A stretch of 64,000 nt of DNA from Thalassospira xiamenensis M-5 = DSM 17429 (GCF_000300235.2 NZ_CP004388.1:4100001-4164000), one strand, 5' to 3'; counted from the stretch's first letter, positions 15,882 to 26,636 are shown. The notes: a model not told the origin generated them from the sequence alone. A program made the numbers and translations.

Positions 15882-16979
15882 TCAGAAGCCAAGGACCTTG
15901 GCGCGCGCATTCATCTGACCATTATCGGCATAGGTCATGTAGCCGCCAATAAGATCACGATAGGCAACAAAGCTCTCAGTCGTTTTGCGCGTCAGCGCAT
16001 CATCGCTTTCGCGAAGCTCGCCAATCACTTCGGCTGCAGCCTTGCCCATTGCTTCGATCACATCATCGGGCAACATGCGCACCTGCACTTCCTGCTCGGC
16101 AACAAGCTGTTTCAGGGCCATCGCATGCTTGGTCTCGTACTCGGTCCAGACCTCGTTATAAAGGCTGTCACAGGCAAATTTGACCACGGCCTTAAGGTCG
16201 TCGGGAAGGTCGGCATATGCCTTGGCATTCACTGCACATTCCTCGGCCGAGGACGGCTCGCCCACACCGGGCCAATAGTAATTCTTGGCAACCTGATAGA
16301 AGCCAAGCGCACTATCGGACCACGGACCGATGAACTCGCCTGCATCAAGCGCACCGGACTGCAATGCCTGGAACATGTCACGCCCGCCCATGGCCTGAAC
16401 CGCCATGCCAAGCTTGGCACACATTTCCGAGGCAAGGCCGGTGGTACGAAATTTAAGCCCCTTAAGGTCTTCGGCCGATTTGATTTCATTACGGAACCAG
16501 CCAGCCCACTGCGGACCAGAGTTCCCGCACAAGAACGGTTTCAGGCCAAACTGGCCATAAATCTCGTCATAAAGTTCCTGACCGCCACCATGGGTCAGCC
16601 AGCCAACCTGTTCGTCTGCACGCAGGCCAAACGGCTGCGACCCGAACAGAAGAATGCCCTTGGATTTTGATCCCCAATAAGCCGGAACCGCGTGATAAAT
16701 GTCCGCAGTCCCTTCGGCAACCGCATCAAACACGCCGTTGCCCGGCACCAGTTCACCGGCAGCATGCAATTTGACCTCGATCCGGCCACCCGAAAGGGTC
16801 GTGATGCGATCAGCCAGTTTCTGTGCGGCAACACCCGGCCCAGGCAGGTTTTTGGGCCATGCGGTTACCATGTTCCATTGGCGTTTATCCTGTGCAATGG
16901 CTGGCGTTGCAAAGGTTGCCGCCATGGCGGCAGCCCCGGCACCCGCAACACTGGCAGTCAGAAATTCACGTCTTTTCAT
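15882..16979 (-). CDS. dctP: TRAP transporter substrate-binding protein, TakP-like (DctP)
   Basis: A 365-residue periplasmic binding protein. The N-terminus MKRREFLTASVAGAGAAAMA is a twin-arginine-like signal ending near PAIAQ-D. Family landmarks are WNMVTAWPKNLPGPG, LHAAGELVPGNGVFDAV, WFRNEIKSAEDLKGLKFRTT (conserved Arg for carboxylate binding) and the helix GPWSDSALGFYQVAKNYYWPG. It most resembles TakP-type keto- or amino-acid-related binders rather than C4-dicarboxylate DctP. The gene starts 74 bp after the hutU stop on the same strand, so histidine, urocanate or a related imidazole is the leading ligand guess. The upstream open frame to 17042 lacks a signal at its start. Confidence 0.88.
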   Translation of the reverse strand: MKRREFLTASVAGAGAAAMAATFATPAIAQDKRQWNMVTAWPKNLPGPGVAAQKLADRITTLSGGRIEVKLHAAGELVPGNGVFDAVAEGTADIYHAVPAYWGSKSKGILLFGSQPFGLRADEQVGWLTHGGGQELYDEIYGQFGLKPFLCGNSGPQWAGWFRNEIKSAEDLKGLKFRTTGLASEMCAKLGMAVQAMGGRDMFQALQSGALDAGEFIGPWSDSALGFYQVAKNYYWPGVGEPSSAEECAVNAKAYADLPDDLKAVVKFACDSLYNEVWTEYETKHAMALKQLVAEQEVQVRMLPDDVIEAMGKAAAEVIGELRESDDALTRKTTESFVAYRDLIGGYMTYADNGQMNARAKVLGF

Positions 16980-17012
16980 TTTATATAGCCTCCTTGATGA
17001 AGAACCCTGATT

Positions 17013-17039
17013 GGTCGGGGGGCTATTTGCCCCCGGACC
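17013..17039 (-). other. Hairpin between hutU and dctP
   Basis: GGTCGGGGGGC (17013-17023) pairs with GCCCCCGGACC (17029-17039) with one mismatch over a TATTT loop. It lacks a U-tract. It is a likely 3' stabiliser or processing site in the hut-TRAP transcript. Confidence 0.5.
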
Positions 17040-17053
17040 CATCTTGTGTCAGA

Positions 17054-18730
17054 TTACTTGCCGAGAATCCCGGGAAGATTAAGCCCGTGTTCTCGTGCGC
17101 AATCCAGTGCGATTTCATATCCCGCATCGGCATGACGCATCACACCGGTTGCCGGATCATTCCAAAGGACGCGTTCGACCCTGCGTGCGGCATCTTCCGT
17201 GCCGTCACAACAAATCACCATGCCGGAATGCTGCGAAAAGCCCATTCCGACACCGCCGCCGTGATGCAACGAAACCCAGGTGGCCCCCGATGCCGTGTTC
17301 AGCAGCGCATTAAGCAACGGCCAGTCACTGACCGCATCCGAGCCATCTTTCATCGCCTCGGTTTCGCGGTTCGGGCTTGCGACCGAACCACTGTCGAGAT
17401 GGTCGCGACCGATCACCACCGGGGCTTTCAACTCGCCATTTTTGACCATCTCGTTAAATGCCAGCCCCAAACGGTGCCGCTGCCCCAGACCGACCCAGCA
17501 AATACGTGCCGGCAAGCCCTGGAACGAAATGCGTTCACGCGCCATATCCAGCCAGTTATGCAGGTGTTTGTCATCCGGGATCAGTTCCTTAACCTTCTGA
17601 TCCGTCTTGTAGATATCCTCGGGATCGCCCGAAAGTGCCGCCCAGCGGAACGGTCCGATCCCCTTGCAGAACAACGGCCGGATATAGGCCGGAACAAAGC
17701 CCGGAAACGCAAAGGCATTTTCCAGCCCTTCTTCGAGGGCCATCTGACGGATATTGTTGCCGTAATCGACCGTCGGGATACCGGCATCGTGGAAGGCAAC
17801 CATCGCCTCGACCTGAACGCGCATCGATGCGCGCGCGGCCTTTGCCACCGCTTTCGGATCAGATTCCTGCTTTTCGCGCCATTCCGCAACAGACCAACCC
17901 TGTGGCAGGTAACCATGCACCGGGTCATGGGCCGATGTCTGATCGGTGACGATATCCGGGCGAACGCCACGCTTGACCAGTTCCGGGAACACGTCGGCAG
18001 CATTGCCGATCAGGGCAACCGACTTCGCCTCGCCCGCCTTGGTCCAGCGATCAATCATCGCCAATGCTTCGTCCAACGAATGGGTTTTTTCATCGACATA
18101 ACGGGTACGAAGACGGAAATCGGCCCGCGTTTCATCGCATTCCACGGCCAGACAGCACGCACCGGCCATAACCGCGGCCAATGGCTGTGCACCGCCCATC
18201 CCGCCAAGACCACCTGTCAGGATCCATTTGCCCTTAAGGCTGCCGCCATAGTGCTGACGCCCGGCCTCGACAAAGGTTTCATAGGTGCCCTGAACGATGC
18301 CCTGTGATCCGATATAAATCCACGACCCCGCCGTCATCTGGCCATACATCGCCAGACCTTTTTTATCGAGTTCGTTGAAATGATCCCAGTTGGCCCAATG
18401 CGGCACAAGGTTGGAGTTCGCAATCAAAACACGCGGTGCATCCTTGTGGGTGCGAAACACGCCAACCGGCTTGCCCGACTGCACCAAAAGAGTCTGGTCA
18501 TCTTCCAGTTCCTTCAGGCTGGCAACGATCTGGTCAAAATCCTTCCAGGTACGTGCCGCCCGGCCGATACCGCCATAAACCACAAGTTCATGCGGGTTTT
18601 CGGCAACGTCCGGATGCAGGTTATTCATCAACATGCGCATCGGTGCTTCGGTCAGCCAGCTTTTGGCAGTGATTTCCGTGCCGGTTGCCGGATAGACGTC
18701 GCGCTGGTTATGCCGCGGATTGTTGCTCAT
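17054..18730 (-). CDS. hutU: Urocanate hydratase
   Basis: A 558-residue cytosolic enzyme converting urocanate to imidazolone propionate with tightly bound NAD+. The sequence shows [20 protein letters not shown] (NAD-binding glycine-rich stretch, about residues 170-190), the catalytic Cys region ARICWVGLG (about 408-416), [20 protein letters not shown], and [20 protein letters not shown] near the end. The length matches the family (about 555-560). It overlaps hutG by four bases (ATGA) and is followed by the TRAP genes. Confidence 0.97.
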   Translation of the reverse strand: MSNNPRHNQRDVYPATGTEITAKSWLTEAPMRMLMNNLHPDVAENPHELVVYGGIGRAARTWKDFDQIVASLKELEDDQTLLVQSGKPVGVFRTHKDAPRVLIANSNLVPHWANWDHFNELDKKGLAMYGQMTAGSWIYIGSQGIVQGTYETFVEAGRQHYGGSLKGKWILTGGLGGMGGAQPLAAVMAGACCLAVECDETRADFRLRTRYVDEKTHSLDEALAMIDRWTKAGEAKSVALIGNAADVFPELVKRGVRPDIVTDQTSAHDPVHGYLPQGWSVAEWREKQESDPKAVAKAARASMRVQVEAMVAFHDAGIPTVDYGNNIRQMALEEGLENAFAFPGFVPAYIRPLFCKGIGPFRWAALSGDPEDIYKTDQKVKELIPDDKHLHNWLDMARERISFQGLPARICWVGLGQRHRLGLAFNEMVKNGELKAPVVIGRDHLDSGSVASPNRETEAMKDGSDAVSDWPLLNALLNTASGATWVSLHHGGGVGMGFSQHSGMVICCDGTEDAARRVERVLWNDPATGVMRHADAGYEIALDCAREHGLNLPGILGK

Positions 18731-19536
18731 GATTTGCCTCTTAACGTCGGGGCCAGTTCGGCCAATTTTTCAAGAATGGAAGTCAGATGCGTGCGCAGTT
18801 TTGCGGCACGGCTTTCGTCATAGGCCCAGGGTGCTGCCTCGGCCTGAAGATAGGTTGATTGCGCCAATTCCATCTGGATGGCGTGCTGATTGATATCGGG
18901 GCGACCGTAATGGCGCGTGGTCCAGCCGCCTTTGAAACGGCCATTAACGATGCTGGTGTAATCCTTCGCCGCGGCACAGACATCGCGCGCTGCCGCCTCG
19001 ATCACCGGATCGCAGGTCGTCCCCAGATTGGTGCCAATATTGAAATCGGGAAGCTTCCCGTCAAACAGGAACGGGATATGCGATCTGATCGAATGACAAT
19101 CATAGAGGATCGCGACCCCATGCTTTTCGCGGACCCGGTCAAGCTCGCCTGCCAATGCCTGATGATAGGCTCTGTGAAAATGATGGGCGCGAAATGCGAT
19201 ATCATCGTCGTCAGGTGCCTGATCCCAGATGTTTTCACCATCAAAATCAGTCAGCGGCACCAAGGTAGTGGTGTTCTGACCGGGATACAAACTGACCCCT
19301 GCCGGGTCGCGATTGGCATCGATCACGTAACGATGGAACGTTGCCCGAACCGTCGTGACATTATCGAGAAGCCCGTCATAAAGCGTGTGGATATGCCAAT
19401 CCGTATCGGCAAGTTCGCGCCCGCGATCATTCAGTTTTGCGGCAATGTCGTCTGGAACATAGGTCCCCGTATGGGGCAATCCCAGAACGATGGGACCATC
19501 GCCGTGCCTGACTTCAACCGGATTGCTCTTGGTCAT
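18727..19536 (-). CDS. hutG: N-formylglutamate deformylase
   Basis: A 269-residue enzyme that cleaves N-formylglutamate to glutamate and formate, the last step of the five-enzyme route. Motifs are [46 protein letters not shown] and [19 protein letters not shown]; the His and Asp clusters fit the metal site of this amidohydrolase. Together with HutF it shows that the formiminoglutamate deiminase branch is used. ATGA overlaps occur at both ends, with hutH upstream and hutU downstream. Confidence 0.96.
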   Translation of the reverse strand: MTKSNPVEVRHGDGPIVLGLPHTGTYVPDDIAAKLNDRGRELADTDWHIHTLYDGLLDNVTTVRATFHRYVIDANRDPAGVSLYPGQNTTTLVPLTDFDGENIWDQAPDDDDIAFRAHHFHRAYHQALAGELDRVREKHGVAILYDCHSIRSHIPFLFDGKLPDFNIGTNLGTTCDPVIEAAARDVCAAAKDYTSIVNGRFKGGWTTRHYGRPDINQHAIQMELAQSTYLQAEAAPWAYDESRAAKLRTHLTSILEKLAELAPTLRGKS

Positions 19537-21074
19537 GCGTTGCCCCCCACCACAAAACCCGAAAGTTTCGCCGCCGAAACAAGGCTGCCGTTGGTGACCA
19601 GCTCCGCCGCCTTCGCCAGATCAGGTGCCATGTAACGGTCCTGCTCGACACTTGGAATGTCTTTGCGGACCATCGCCAGGACATCCTGCAAACCGGCACT
19701 GGTTTTCAGCGGACGGCGGAATTCAACGCCCTGTGCCGCACAGATCAGCTCAACCCCCAGAATGTAGGAAAGGTTGGCATTCATCCGGGCCAGTCGGCGT
19801 GCACCGTGGGCGGCCATCGACACATGGTCTTCCTGATTGGCGCTGGTCGGCGTGCTGTCGGTCGAGCAGGGATTGGCAAGATGCTTGTTCTCGCTCATGA
19901 GCGCTGCCGTCGTGACCTCGGCAATCATCAGACCGGAATTCAAACCCGGATCGGGGGTCAGGAACGGCGGCAGATCATGTGAAAGCGTCGGATCAACCAT
20001 CAATGCCACGCGACGCTGGGCAATCGCCCCGATCTCGGCAACGGCAAGGGCAATCTGATCGGCGGCAAAGGCCACCGGTTCGGCATGGAAATTCCCGCCC
20101 GAAACAATCCGGCCATCTTCTTTGAGAACCAGCGGATTATCGGTGACCGCATTGGCCTCGATCTCCAGCGTCTGTCCGGCGAAGCGCAGCAAATCCATTG
20201 CTGCCCCGGTCACCTGCGGCTGGCAGCGGATGCAATAGGGGTCCTGAACGCGGGTATCGCCCTCGCGATGGCTTTCGCGGATTTCCGATCCGTCCATCAA
20301 TGCGCGCATCGCGCGCGCCACATTGATCTGCCCCGGATGACCGCGCAGCGTATGGATTTCATCAACCAGTGGGGCTGTCGATCCCATGATCGCATCGGTC
20401 GAGAGCGAGGCGGTGACAATCGAACTGGCCGCGTTGCGCCAGGCTGAAAACAGCCCGACCAATGCGCATGCGGTTGAAAACTGTGTGCCGTTAATCAGGG
20501 CAAGGCCCTCTTTCGGGCCAAGGACCACCGGTGTCAAACCAGCCCTTTTCAGGGCATCCGCACCGGCCATGGTTTCACCGCGATAGACCGCTTCGCCTGC
20601 ACCGATCATAACCGCCGTCATATGGGCAAGCGGTGCCAGATCGCCCGACGCCCCAACCGATCCCTGCGATGGGACGACCGGGGTTACACCATATTCCAGC
20701 ATCCCCTCGATCAGATCGATAATGTCCCAGCGCACACCCGATGCACCCCGCCCGAGCGACAGCAATTTCAACGCCATCATCAGACGCGTGGTCGGGATAT
20801 CAAGCGCATCCCCGACACCGCAGCAATGGCTGAGGATCAGGTTGCGTTGCAGGGTTTCGGTATCCTTGGCCGCAATCTTGACCGATGCCAGTTTGCCAAA
20901 ACCGGTATTGACCCCGTAAACCGCATCACTGCCTTCGGCGGCGGCACGGACCATCGCATGGGCGGCCTCGACCCCGGCCTTGGCCGACGGGTCCAGCTTC
21001 ACGGCGGCCTGACTGCGCCAGATATGTTCAAGATCGGCCAGTTTCACAGACGCGGGGATCAGGGTGACGGTCAT
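19533..21074 (-). CDS. hutH: Histidine ammonia-lyase
   Basis: A 513-residue enzyme removing ammonia from histidine to give urocanate. The MIO cofactor tripeptide Ala142-Ser143-Gly144 sits in [15 protein letters not shown], exactly where Pseudomonas HutH has it. Other family signatures are Tyr53 in [16 protein letters not shown], and QEDHVSM near the C-terminus. The ATG at 21074 ([10 protein letters not shown]) is chosen. The open frame upstream to 21293 runs into hutI and adds 73 unrelated residues. Confidence 0.97.
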   Translation of the reverse strand: MTVTLIPASVKLADLEHIWRSQAAVKLDPSAKAGVEAAHAMVRAAAEGSDAVYGVNTGFGKLASVKIAAKDTETLQRNLILSHCCGVGDALDIPTTRLMMALKLLSLGRGASGVRWDIIDLIEGMLEYGVTPVVPSQGSVGASGDLAPLAHMTAVMIGAGEAVYRGETMAGADALKRAGLTPVVLGPKEGLALINGTQFSTACALVGLFSAWRNAASSIVTASLSTDAIMGSTAPLVDEIHTLRGHPGQINVARAMRALMDGSEIRESHREGDTRVQDPYCIRCQPQVTGAAMDLLRFAGQTLEIEANAVTDNPLVLKEDGRIVSGGNFHAEPVAFAADQIALAVAEIGAIAQRRVALMVDPTLSHDLPPFLTPDPGLNSGLMIAEVTTAALMSENKHLANPCSTDSTPTSANQEDHVSMAAHGARRLARMNANLSYILGVELICAAQGVEFRRPLKTSAGLQDVLAMVRKDIPSVEQDRYMAPDLAKAAELVTNGSLVSAAKLSGFVVGGNA

Positions 21075-21129
21075 TTTGCATCCTTGTCGAATACAGGTTA
21101 CGGGGCGCGTGGGCAGGGTTTCGATACGC

Positions 21130-22356
21130 TTAGTGCGCGACCGGAACCCCGCCGAAAATACATTCAAACAGCGGGTTGAACCCGATGCGATATGAAAGTT
21201 CTGCCGGGTGCGACACATTCCAGATCGCCAGATCAGCCCGCATCCCTGCCCTGACCTGCCCGGTATCGGACAGGCCCAGTGCACGGGCGGCATGGGCCGT
21301 TGCCCCGACCAAGGCTTCTTCGGGGGTCAGGCGGAATAATGTGCAGGACATATTCATCGCGAGCAGGATCGACATCAGCGGCGATGTCCCCGGATTGCAA
21401 TCGGTTGCAACCGCGATTGGCACGCCATGCTTTCGAAAGGCAGCGACGGGCGGCAACTGTTTTTCATGCAGGGTATAAAATGCGCCGGGCAACAGGACCG
21501 CGACCGAGCCGGATTTGGCCATCGCCATCGCGTCTTCTTCGTTAGCATATTCGACATGATCGACCGACAATGCGCCATTGCTCGCGGCCAGTTTGGTGCC
21601 GCCGATATTTGAAAGCTGTTCGGCATGCAGTTTGACCGGGATGCCAAGCGCGCGGGCAACATCGAACACACGGGCAATCTGTGCCGTGTCAAACGCGATG
21701 CCTTCGCAGAAACCGTCGACCGCATCGACTAGCCCTTCGGCATGGGCGGCGCGCAATGTCGGGATGCAGACCTCGTCTATATAACGATCCGCTTCCCCCT
21801 TGAATTCCGCCGGGGTAGCGTGGGCACCAAGGAAGGTCGTTTTGATTCGAACCGGGCGATGTTTTTCAATCGCACGTGCGGCGCGCAGCATGTTCAGTTC
21901 CGTCTCGCGGTCCAAGCCATAACCGGATTTGACCTCGATCACGCAAACACCCTCGGCCAGCAGCGCATCGACCCGGGGCAAGGCACTTGCCAGCAATTCA
22001 TCGACACTGGCGGCGCGGGTTGCGCTTACGGTTGAGACAATACCACCGCCCGCACGGGCGATTTCCTCGTAACTTGCCCCTTGCAGGCGCATTTCGAACT
22101 CAACCGCGCGATTGCCGCCATGCACGACATGGGTATGGCAATCGATCAGGGCCGGGGTGATCAGACGGCCTTCAAGATCGCGATAGGGGAATTTTTTGCT
22201 GTCTTTATAGTCTTCGGGGATCGCATCGGCATCGCCGACCCAGACGATCTTTTCGCCTTCAATCGCGACCGCGCCCTTATCAATCATACAATATGATAAT
22301 TGATTTTCGCCCTGCGCTTTATCGATCGCGACAATTTTCGCATTCCCCAAAAGCAT
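21130..22356 (-). CDS. hutI: Imidazolonepropionase
   Basis: A 408-residue amidohydrolase that opens imidazolone propionate to formiminoglutamate. Metal ligands are visible in [33 protein letters not shown] and [11 protein letters not shown], and the loop [17 protein letters not shown] is characteristic of HutI. The ATG at 22356 ([12 protein letters not shown]) follows a GGGTGAG ribosome site; 17 upstream codons would overlap the operator. It is the first gene of the minus-strand hut-TRAP run and 55 bp before hutH. Confidence 0.97.
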   Translation of the reverse strand: MLLGNAKIVAIDKAQGENQLSYCMIDKGAVAIEGEKIVWVGDADAIPEDYKDSKKFPYRDLEGRLITPALIDCHTHVVHGGNRAVEFEMRLQGASYEEIARAGGGIVSTVSATRAASVDELLASALPRVDALLAEGVCVIEVKSGYGLDRETELNMLRAARAIEKHRPVRIKTTFLGAHATPAEFKGEADRYIDEVCIPTLRAAHAEGLVDAVDGFCEGIAFDTAQIARVFDVARALGIPVKLHAEQLSNIGGTKLAASNGALSVDHVEYANEEDAMAMAKSGSVAVLLPGAFYTLHEKQLPPVAAFRKHGVPIAVATDCNPGTSPLMSILLAMNMSCTLFRLTPEEALVGATAHAARALGLSDTGQVRAGMRADLAIWNVSHPAELSYRIGFNPLFECIFGGVPVAH

Positions 22357-22390
22357 GTAAAGCTCACCCTTGATAAGTCTGCTATTAAAT

Positions 22391-22412
22391 ATAATATGTA
22401 CGTACATAATAT
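22391..22412. promoter_or_regulatory. HutC operator between hutI and hutF
   Basis: A 22-bp dyad with one mismatched pair is centred between 22401 and 22402. Its core TGTACGTACA (22397-22406) fits the TGTA-N2-TACA pattern known for the GntR repressor HutC. It lies in the 79-bp gap between divergent hutI and hutF, so one site can control both arms, with urocanate as the likely inducer. Confidence 0.75.
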
Positions 22413-22435
22413 CACTGTCAAGACGGGTAGAAGCA

Positions 22436-23800
22436 ATGACGGTTCTCTGGGCAAATCAGGCACTTACCACCAAAGGCTGGGAAAACAGCGTCCTGATCGA
22501 GATCGATGAAAGCGGCAGAATCACAAAGGTTCAGGCCGATTCCCCTGCCACCGGAAACCGCGTTGGTACGCTTCTGCCCGCGATATCGAACCTGCATAGC
22601 CACGCGTTTCAGCGTTCGATGGCCGGGTTAACCGAAAAACGCGGCCCCGATCCCCGTGATACCTTCTGGACATGGCGACAATTGATGTTCCGCTTCCTGG
22701 ATCAGCTCACCCCGGATCACGTGCAGGACATTGCGGCCTTTGTGCAAATGGAAATGCTCGAAGCCGGATACGCCAACAATACCGAGTTCCATTACCTGCA
22801 CCATCAACCGGGCGGCGTTCCCTATGACAATATCGCCGAGATGGCCGAACGCATTGCGGCGGCGGCAAACATCACCGGTATCGGCCTGACGCTTCTGCCC
22901 GTGCATTACCAGTTCGGCGGTTGCGACAAACGCCCGCTTGGCGCAGGGCAAATCCGGTTTGGCAATGATCCGGAACGCTTTGCCAAATTGTATGAGGAAA
23001 GCGAAAAGGCGTTGAAATCCCTGCCGTCCGACACACGCATGGGGGTGGCCCCGCATTCGCTGCGCGCCGTGGGGCGCGAGGACCTGATTGCCACCACGCG
23101 GCTGTCAAAGGACGGCCCGGTTCACATGCATCTGGCCGAACAGGTCGCCGAGGTCGAGGAGGTCGCGGCATCCTGGGGCAAGCGCCCGGTCGAATGGCTG
23201 CTTGAACATGCCGATGTCGATGAAAACTGGTGCCTGATCCATTGCACGCAGATGCAGGAACACGAAACGCTTGGCCTTGCCAGAACCGGGGCGGTTGCCG
23301 GGCTTTGCCCGATCACCGAAAGCAGCCTTGGCGACGGTATTTTTGATGGTGTGCGTTACCTGAATGCGGGTGGAAATATCGGTGTCGGATCGGATTCCAA
23401 CATTCGCATTTCACTTTCCGAAGAGATCCGCACACTGGAATACAGCCAGCGTCTACGCGATAAATCGCGTGCCGCCCTTGCCACCCCGGAAAAATCCACC
23501 GCCCGCCGGTTGTTCGATGCGGTTGCCAAAGGCGGCGCACAGGCCGCAGGCCGCGATGCCGGCCGGATCGAGGTCAGTGCACTGGCCGATCTGATGGCGC
23601 TTGATGGCGCGGCGGTTGACCTTATCGGTCGGACAGGCGATACGATCCTCGATACATATGTCTTTGCCGGAGATGATCGCATGGTGCGTGATGTCTGGTC
23701 GGCCGGTCGCCATGTCGTGACCGAGGGCCGCCATATCGCACATGATACGATCACCGACCGGTATCGCAAGGTGATGGAACAACTCAAGGAAGCGGTGTGA
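22436..23800 (+). CDS. hutF: Formimidoylglutamate deiminase
   Basis: A 454-residue amidohydrolase converting formiminoglutamate to N-formylglutamate plus ammonia. The metal site begins with [17 protein letters not shown], followed by [22 protein letters not shown] and [13 protein letters not shown]. The ATG at 22436 ([12 protein letters not shown]) is used; upstream codons cover the operator. It is first in the plus-strand hutF-hutC pair and overlaps hutC by four bases. Confidence 0.96.
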   Translation: MTVLWANQALTTKGWENSVLIEIDESGRITKVQADSPATGNRVGTLLPAISNLHSHAFQRSMAGLTEKRGPDPRDTFWTWRQLMFRFLDQLTPDHVQDIAAFVQMEMLEAGYANNTEFHYLHHQPGGVPYDNIAEMAERIAAAANITGIGLTLLPVHYQFGGCDKRPLGAGQIRFGNDPERFAKLYEESEKALKSLPSDTRMGVAPHSLRAVGREDLIATTRLSKDGPVHMHLAEQVAEVEEVAASWGKRPVEWLLEHADVDENWCLIHCTQMQEHETLGLARTGAVAGLCPITESSLGDGIFDGVRYLNAGGNIGVGSDSNIRISLSEEIRTLEYSQRLRDKSRAALATPEKSTARRLFDAVAKGGAQAAGRDAGRIEVSALADLMALDGAAVDLIGRTGDTILDTYVFAGDDRMVRDVWSAGRHVVTEGRHIAHDTITDRYRKVMEQLKEAV

Positions 23801-24501
23801 GCACCACCACGGAACTGACAAACTGGCAATCGGTCCATGACGAGGTCCTGCGCCGCATTCACACCCGTGAATGGAAACCGGGCGACCAGATCCCCAAGGA
23901 AGTCGAACTGGCCGAGGAACTGGGCTGCGCGCGCGCGACCGTCAACCGGGCGCTTCGCGAACTTGCCACCGAGGGCTTCCTTGACCGCCGCCGCAAGGCC
24001 GGAACCCGTGTTGCCACCCACCCGGTCCGGCGCGCAAGGCTTGACATCCCGGTCATACGGCTGGAGATCGAGGGCCGCGGCCAGAAATACGCCTATGCCC
24101 TGCTGTTTCGCGAACGCCGCAGCCCGCCGCCGGAAATCTGCGCCAATCTGGGTGTAACACCTGACAGCGACATGCTGCATATCACGTCGCTGCATCTGGC
24201 GGATGGCAAGCCCTATATGTTTGAGGAACGCTGGGTCTCGGTCGCCGCCACCCCGGAAATCGTTGATGCTGATCTGTCCAAAATCAGTGCCAATGAATGG
24301 CTGGTACTTCATGCCCCCTACACCAAGGGCGACATTTCATTTTCCGCCGTGCTGGCTTCCGAAAACGAAGCCGAAATCCTGCGCACGCAAAAGAATGAAC
24401 CGCTGTTCCTGATCGAACGCACGACCTGGGAAGGGGAACAGGGCATTACCTCCGCCCGGCTTTTGTTCGCGCCGGGATACCGGATGCATACGGCACTTTA
24501 G
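23797..24501 (+). CDS. hutC: Histidine utilisation repressor, GntR/HutC family
   Basis: A 234-residue regulator with an N-terminal GntR winged HTH (HTREWKPGDQIPKEVELAEE and CARATVNRALRELATEGFLDR) and a C-terminal UTRA effector domain (about residues 90-230). It starts at GTG 23797, overlapping the hutF stop (GTGA). HutC proteins bind urocanate and repress hut promoters, and the dyad at 22391-22412 is its expected site. It autoregulates through the hutF promoter. Confidence 0.94.
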   Translation: MSTTTELTNWQSVHDEVLRRIHTREWKPGDQIPKEVELAEELGCARATVNRALRELATEGFLDRRRKAGTRVATHPVRRARLDIPVIRLEIEGRGQKYAYALLFRERRSPPPEICANLGVTPDSDMLHITSLHLADGKPYMFEERWVSVAATPEIVDADLSKISANEWLVLHAPYTKGDISFSAVLASENEAEILRTQKNEPLFLIERTTWEGEQGITSARLLFAPGYRMHTAL

Positions 24502-25487
24502 ACCTTCCGAAGAGCCTGTAGTTTGTGCGCATATCCGTCCCTTTTTCAGATTTCCTGAAAAAAGTTCTTGATTTGTTCTTTTTATTGTGACATAAGGACA
24601 AAGTCAACGGGAGAAATGCACCCGGACCGAAACCCGCGAAGCGCCTTGTGCGCATCGCGGGTTTTTGCGTTTGGGGCCGGATCAAAGAGGGTATCAGGAT
24701 GCAGCGGCAAAGATTGAGGCAGGGCGGCGGGGCAATCCGCAGGATATGGATCGGCGGATGGCGGAGCCATTACGGCGGCGTTCCGCGCCGGTTCTAACAC
24801 GCTTTTAACACGCTTATTTGTCATGATGGGAGAGGTGCGTTTTATCGGGGAATGGACCCCGGATTTGCCGGAGAGAGGCAGCAATGGCAGCAGTGGCGGC
24901 AGTGATTTGTGGCCCGTCGGTGGTGGACAGGCTGGGGGCAGTATGCCCGAAATCCGTCTGCTGGTGAAAATGGCAGCCGCCCGAGGTTTGTCTGGACGTC
25001 GGGGTGGCAGGTTGTCGCCGTGGCCGGAAAGTGATCGAGGTGGGCAGAAAGCCCGATGAAGGTCCGTCGGCGAGGTTGCGGGAGGCCCTTGGTCCTTGGG
25101 CCCGTGGTATGTCCGGACTTCGAGGTCAGGCCATTGCCGAAAGGGACTGGCTGTCTGCGGGCCGTCTGTTGGCAAAGCTGGCGAAAGCCCGGGATGTGTC
25201 CGGCGTTGCCCGAAGTCCTGCATTGCCGGAAGTCGCCGTGGTGCAGGCCGTGGGCCTGATGGTCGTCTGTGGGACCCCAGGTTTGTTCGGGCTTGCTCAG
25301 TTGCGGGACGTCCGGTTTGTAAAAAAGGTGCCTGTCCGCTTTTCTCGCATTCCCCTTTTCTCGAGTGCTTTGCGAAACGGCATTGAGCGGTACTTATCTG
25401 GGGCCGCGAGGACCCGCGCGCTTGACGGTAAGGTATGACGAGCATAGAGCTTGGGTGAAAAATCAGAAAAAACCTAACGGATATGCG
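24502..25487. other. About 1 kb with no credible gene
   Basis: No frame here has a plausible start with homology-like content. A minus-strand open frame (24582-25535) is Pro/Arg/Ser-rich and looks like a by-product of GC bias. The first 170 bp hold a terminator hairpin. The part from 24950 to 25330 is G-rich on the plus strand and repeats short GTCCGG-type words (for example ATGTCCGGAC, GTGTCCGGCG, CGTCCGG). It may be decayed sequence or an RNA gene; I cannot say which. Confidence 0.4.
24631..24666 (+). terminator. Intrinsic terminator downstream of hutC
   Basis: AACCCGCGA (24631-24639) pairs with TCGCGGGTT (24655-24663), with an inner GCGC/GCGC extension, and TTTTT follows. It lies 130 bp after the hutC stop, so it ends either the hutF-hutC mRNA or a short independent transcript. 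Confidence 0.75.
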
Positions 25488-26576
25488 ATGACGTCCGAAG
25501 ACCTGTCCGCCCGCAGGGTATTTGCGAATAGCCAAAAAAGATTAAAATCCGAAATCATCCGCGAAGTTACTTTCGAAGGGGTGATAGAGCGGGCCCGGTC
25601 CATGGTCATCTTGCCAGACGCAAGAATTCTGGTAGAGGGCTCCTCCGTCAAGGATGGCGCGCCTTTGGCTGCTGTGTGGTCGCCTGCGGCTGATAAACTG
25701 GAGACAGTGGGCCTTTACAGGTCTGCGATTGAGGAAAATGCATCCTCTGATCATCATTCAAGCAGCTTGTTTCCGTGGCGCGGGGCCTTTGGCTGGCTGG
25801 ATTATGACCGCTTGCACGTGATGTCTGCCGATTTTAGCCGGTGTCTTCAGACCTATCCAATTCGCAATATGAATTTCCTCGCGGAAATGGATATTTCCCG
25901 ACAGGATTCCTTTGGTCGCAAACCCAACCCACTGAGCGCCATGGCGGTCAGTGATGATCTGCTTTTGGTGACGCTATCTGATAACTTCAGAGTCCGGGTT
26001 GGGCGCTTTTTTGCGTTTCTGCGCCGAACGGGCGACAGTTTCGAGTGGACCGGTTTGCCGGTGGAATTGAACTCCCCAGAAGTCATGGCAGCGTGGCGTG
26101 ACCGTGCAATGGGCTCTTCTTGGTTGTTTATAATGGACGCGTTCTTGTGGGGCAGGGAGCTCCGCGCGGTAACAAACGGGGGGCAAGCAACCCATTTCAA
26201 CAGCGGGCCAACCTTTGAAACGAAACTTGTCATTGATTATGACATCGTTGGTGCGGTTGCCGAGGAGCGCGGGTTCTGGCAGCGCTTCAAGAAGCCTCGT
26301 GCGCCTGAGCTGCATCTGAAAGCTGTCAGCCAGTTGCCGCTGGGCGATCTGACCTGTAGCCGGGATATGTCCTATAGCGTGCTGAAGCTCGCTGGGCTCA
26401 ACAAGATCCTGATATATCCGCCGGACCTGTCCGCCCCATTGGGCATGTTGCCCTTGACACCAGGGATGAGCCTTGGCCAGCGCAAACATGATCGTGTTGC
26501 CTTGGCCTTTGATGAAGAGACGATGCTGGTGGGAGATAAAACGGGCTTCAACCTGTGTAGAATATTGTTCGATTAG
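25488..26576 (+). CDS. Orphan protein of unknown function
   Basis: A 362-residue protein without signal peptide, membrane segments or a motif I recognise. It has repeated beta-strand-like stretches (SMVILPDARILVEG, DDLLLVTLSDNFRVRVGRFF, NKILIYPPDLSAP, DRVALAFDEETMLVGDKTG), which would fit a beta-propeller-like fold, but no repeat signature is clear. ATG 25488 is the first good start in frame; its ribosome site is weak and the frame is open further upstream. Codon choice looks less GC-biased than in the neighbours, and it follows a 1-kb gene-free stretch, both consistent with acquired DNA. Confidence 0.6.
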   Translation: MTSEDLSARRVFANSQKRLKSEIIREVTFEGVIERARSMVILPDARILVEGSSVKDGAPLAAVWSPAADKLETVGLYRSAIEENASSDHHSSSLFPWRGAFGWLDYDRLHVMSADFSRCLQTYPIRNMNFLAEMDISRQDSFGRKPNPLSAMAVSDDLLLVTLSDNFRVRVGRFFAFLRRTGDSFEWTGLPVELNSPEVMAAWRDRAMGSSWLFIMDAFLWGRELRAVTNGGQATHFNSGPTFETKLVIDYDIVGAVAEERGFWQRFKKPRAPELHLKAVSQLPLGDLTCSRDMSYSVLKLAGLNKILIYPPDLSAPLGMLPLTPGMSLGQRKHDRVALAFDEETMLVGDKTGFNLCRILFD

Positions 26577-26583
26577 AATTAGA

Positions 26584-26604
26584 AAAAGGGGACTGTTCCC
26601 TTTT
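26584..26604. terminator. Bidirectional terminator
   Basis: AAAAGGGGA (26584-26592) pairs with TTCCCTTTT (26596-26604) over a CTG loop, with one G-T pair. The A and T ends give U-rich tails on both strands. It lies between convergent stops at 26576 and 26637. Confidence 0.7.
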
Positions 26605-26636
26605 CTGAAGCCGCAGTCAGGCTTTTGTCTGCCCAA

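Noticed and set aside
24582..25535. 317-codon minus-strand open frame
   Set aside because: Composition is Pro/Arg/Ser-rich with no domain-like pattern, and the frame runs through a terminator hairpin. It is explained by GC bias.
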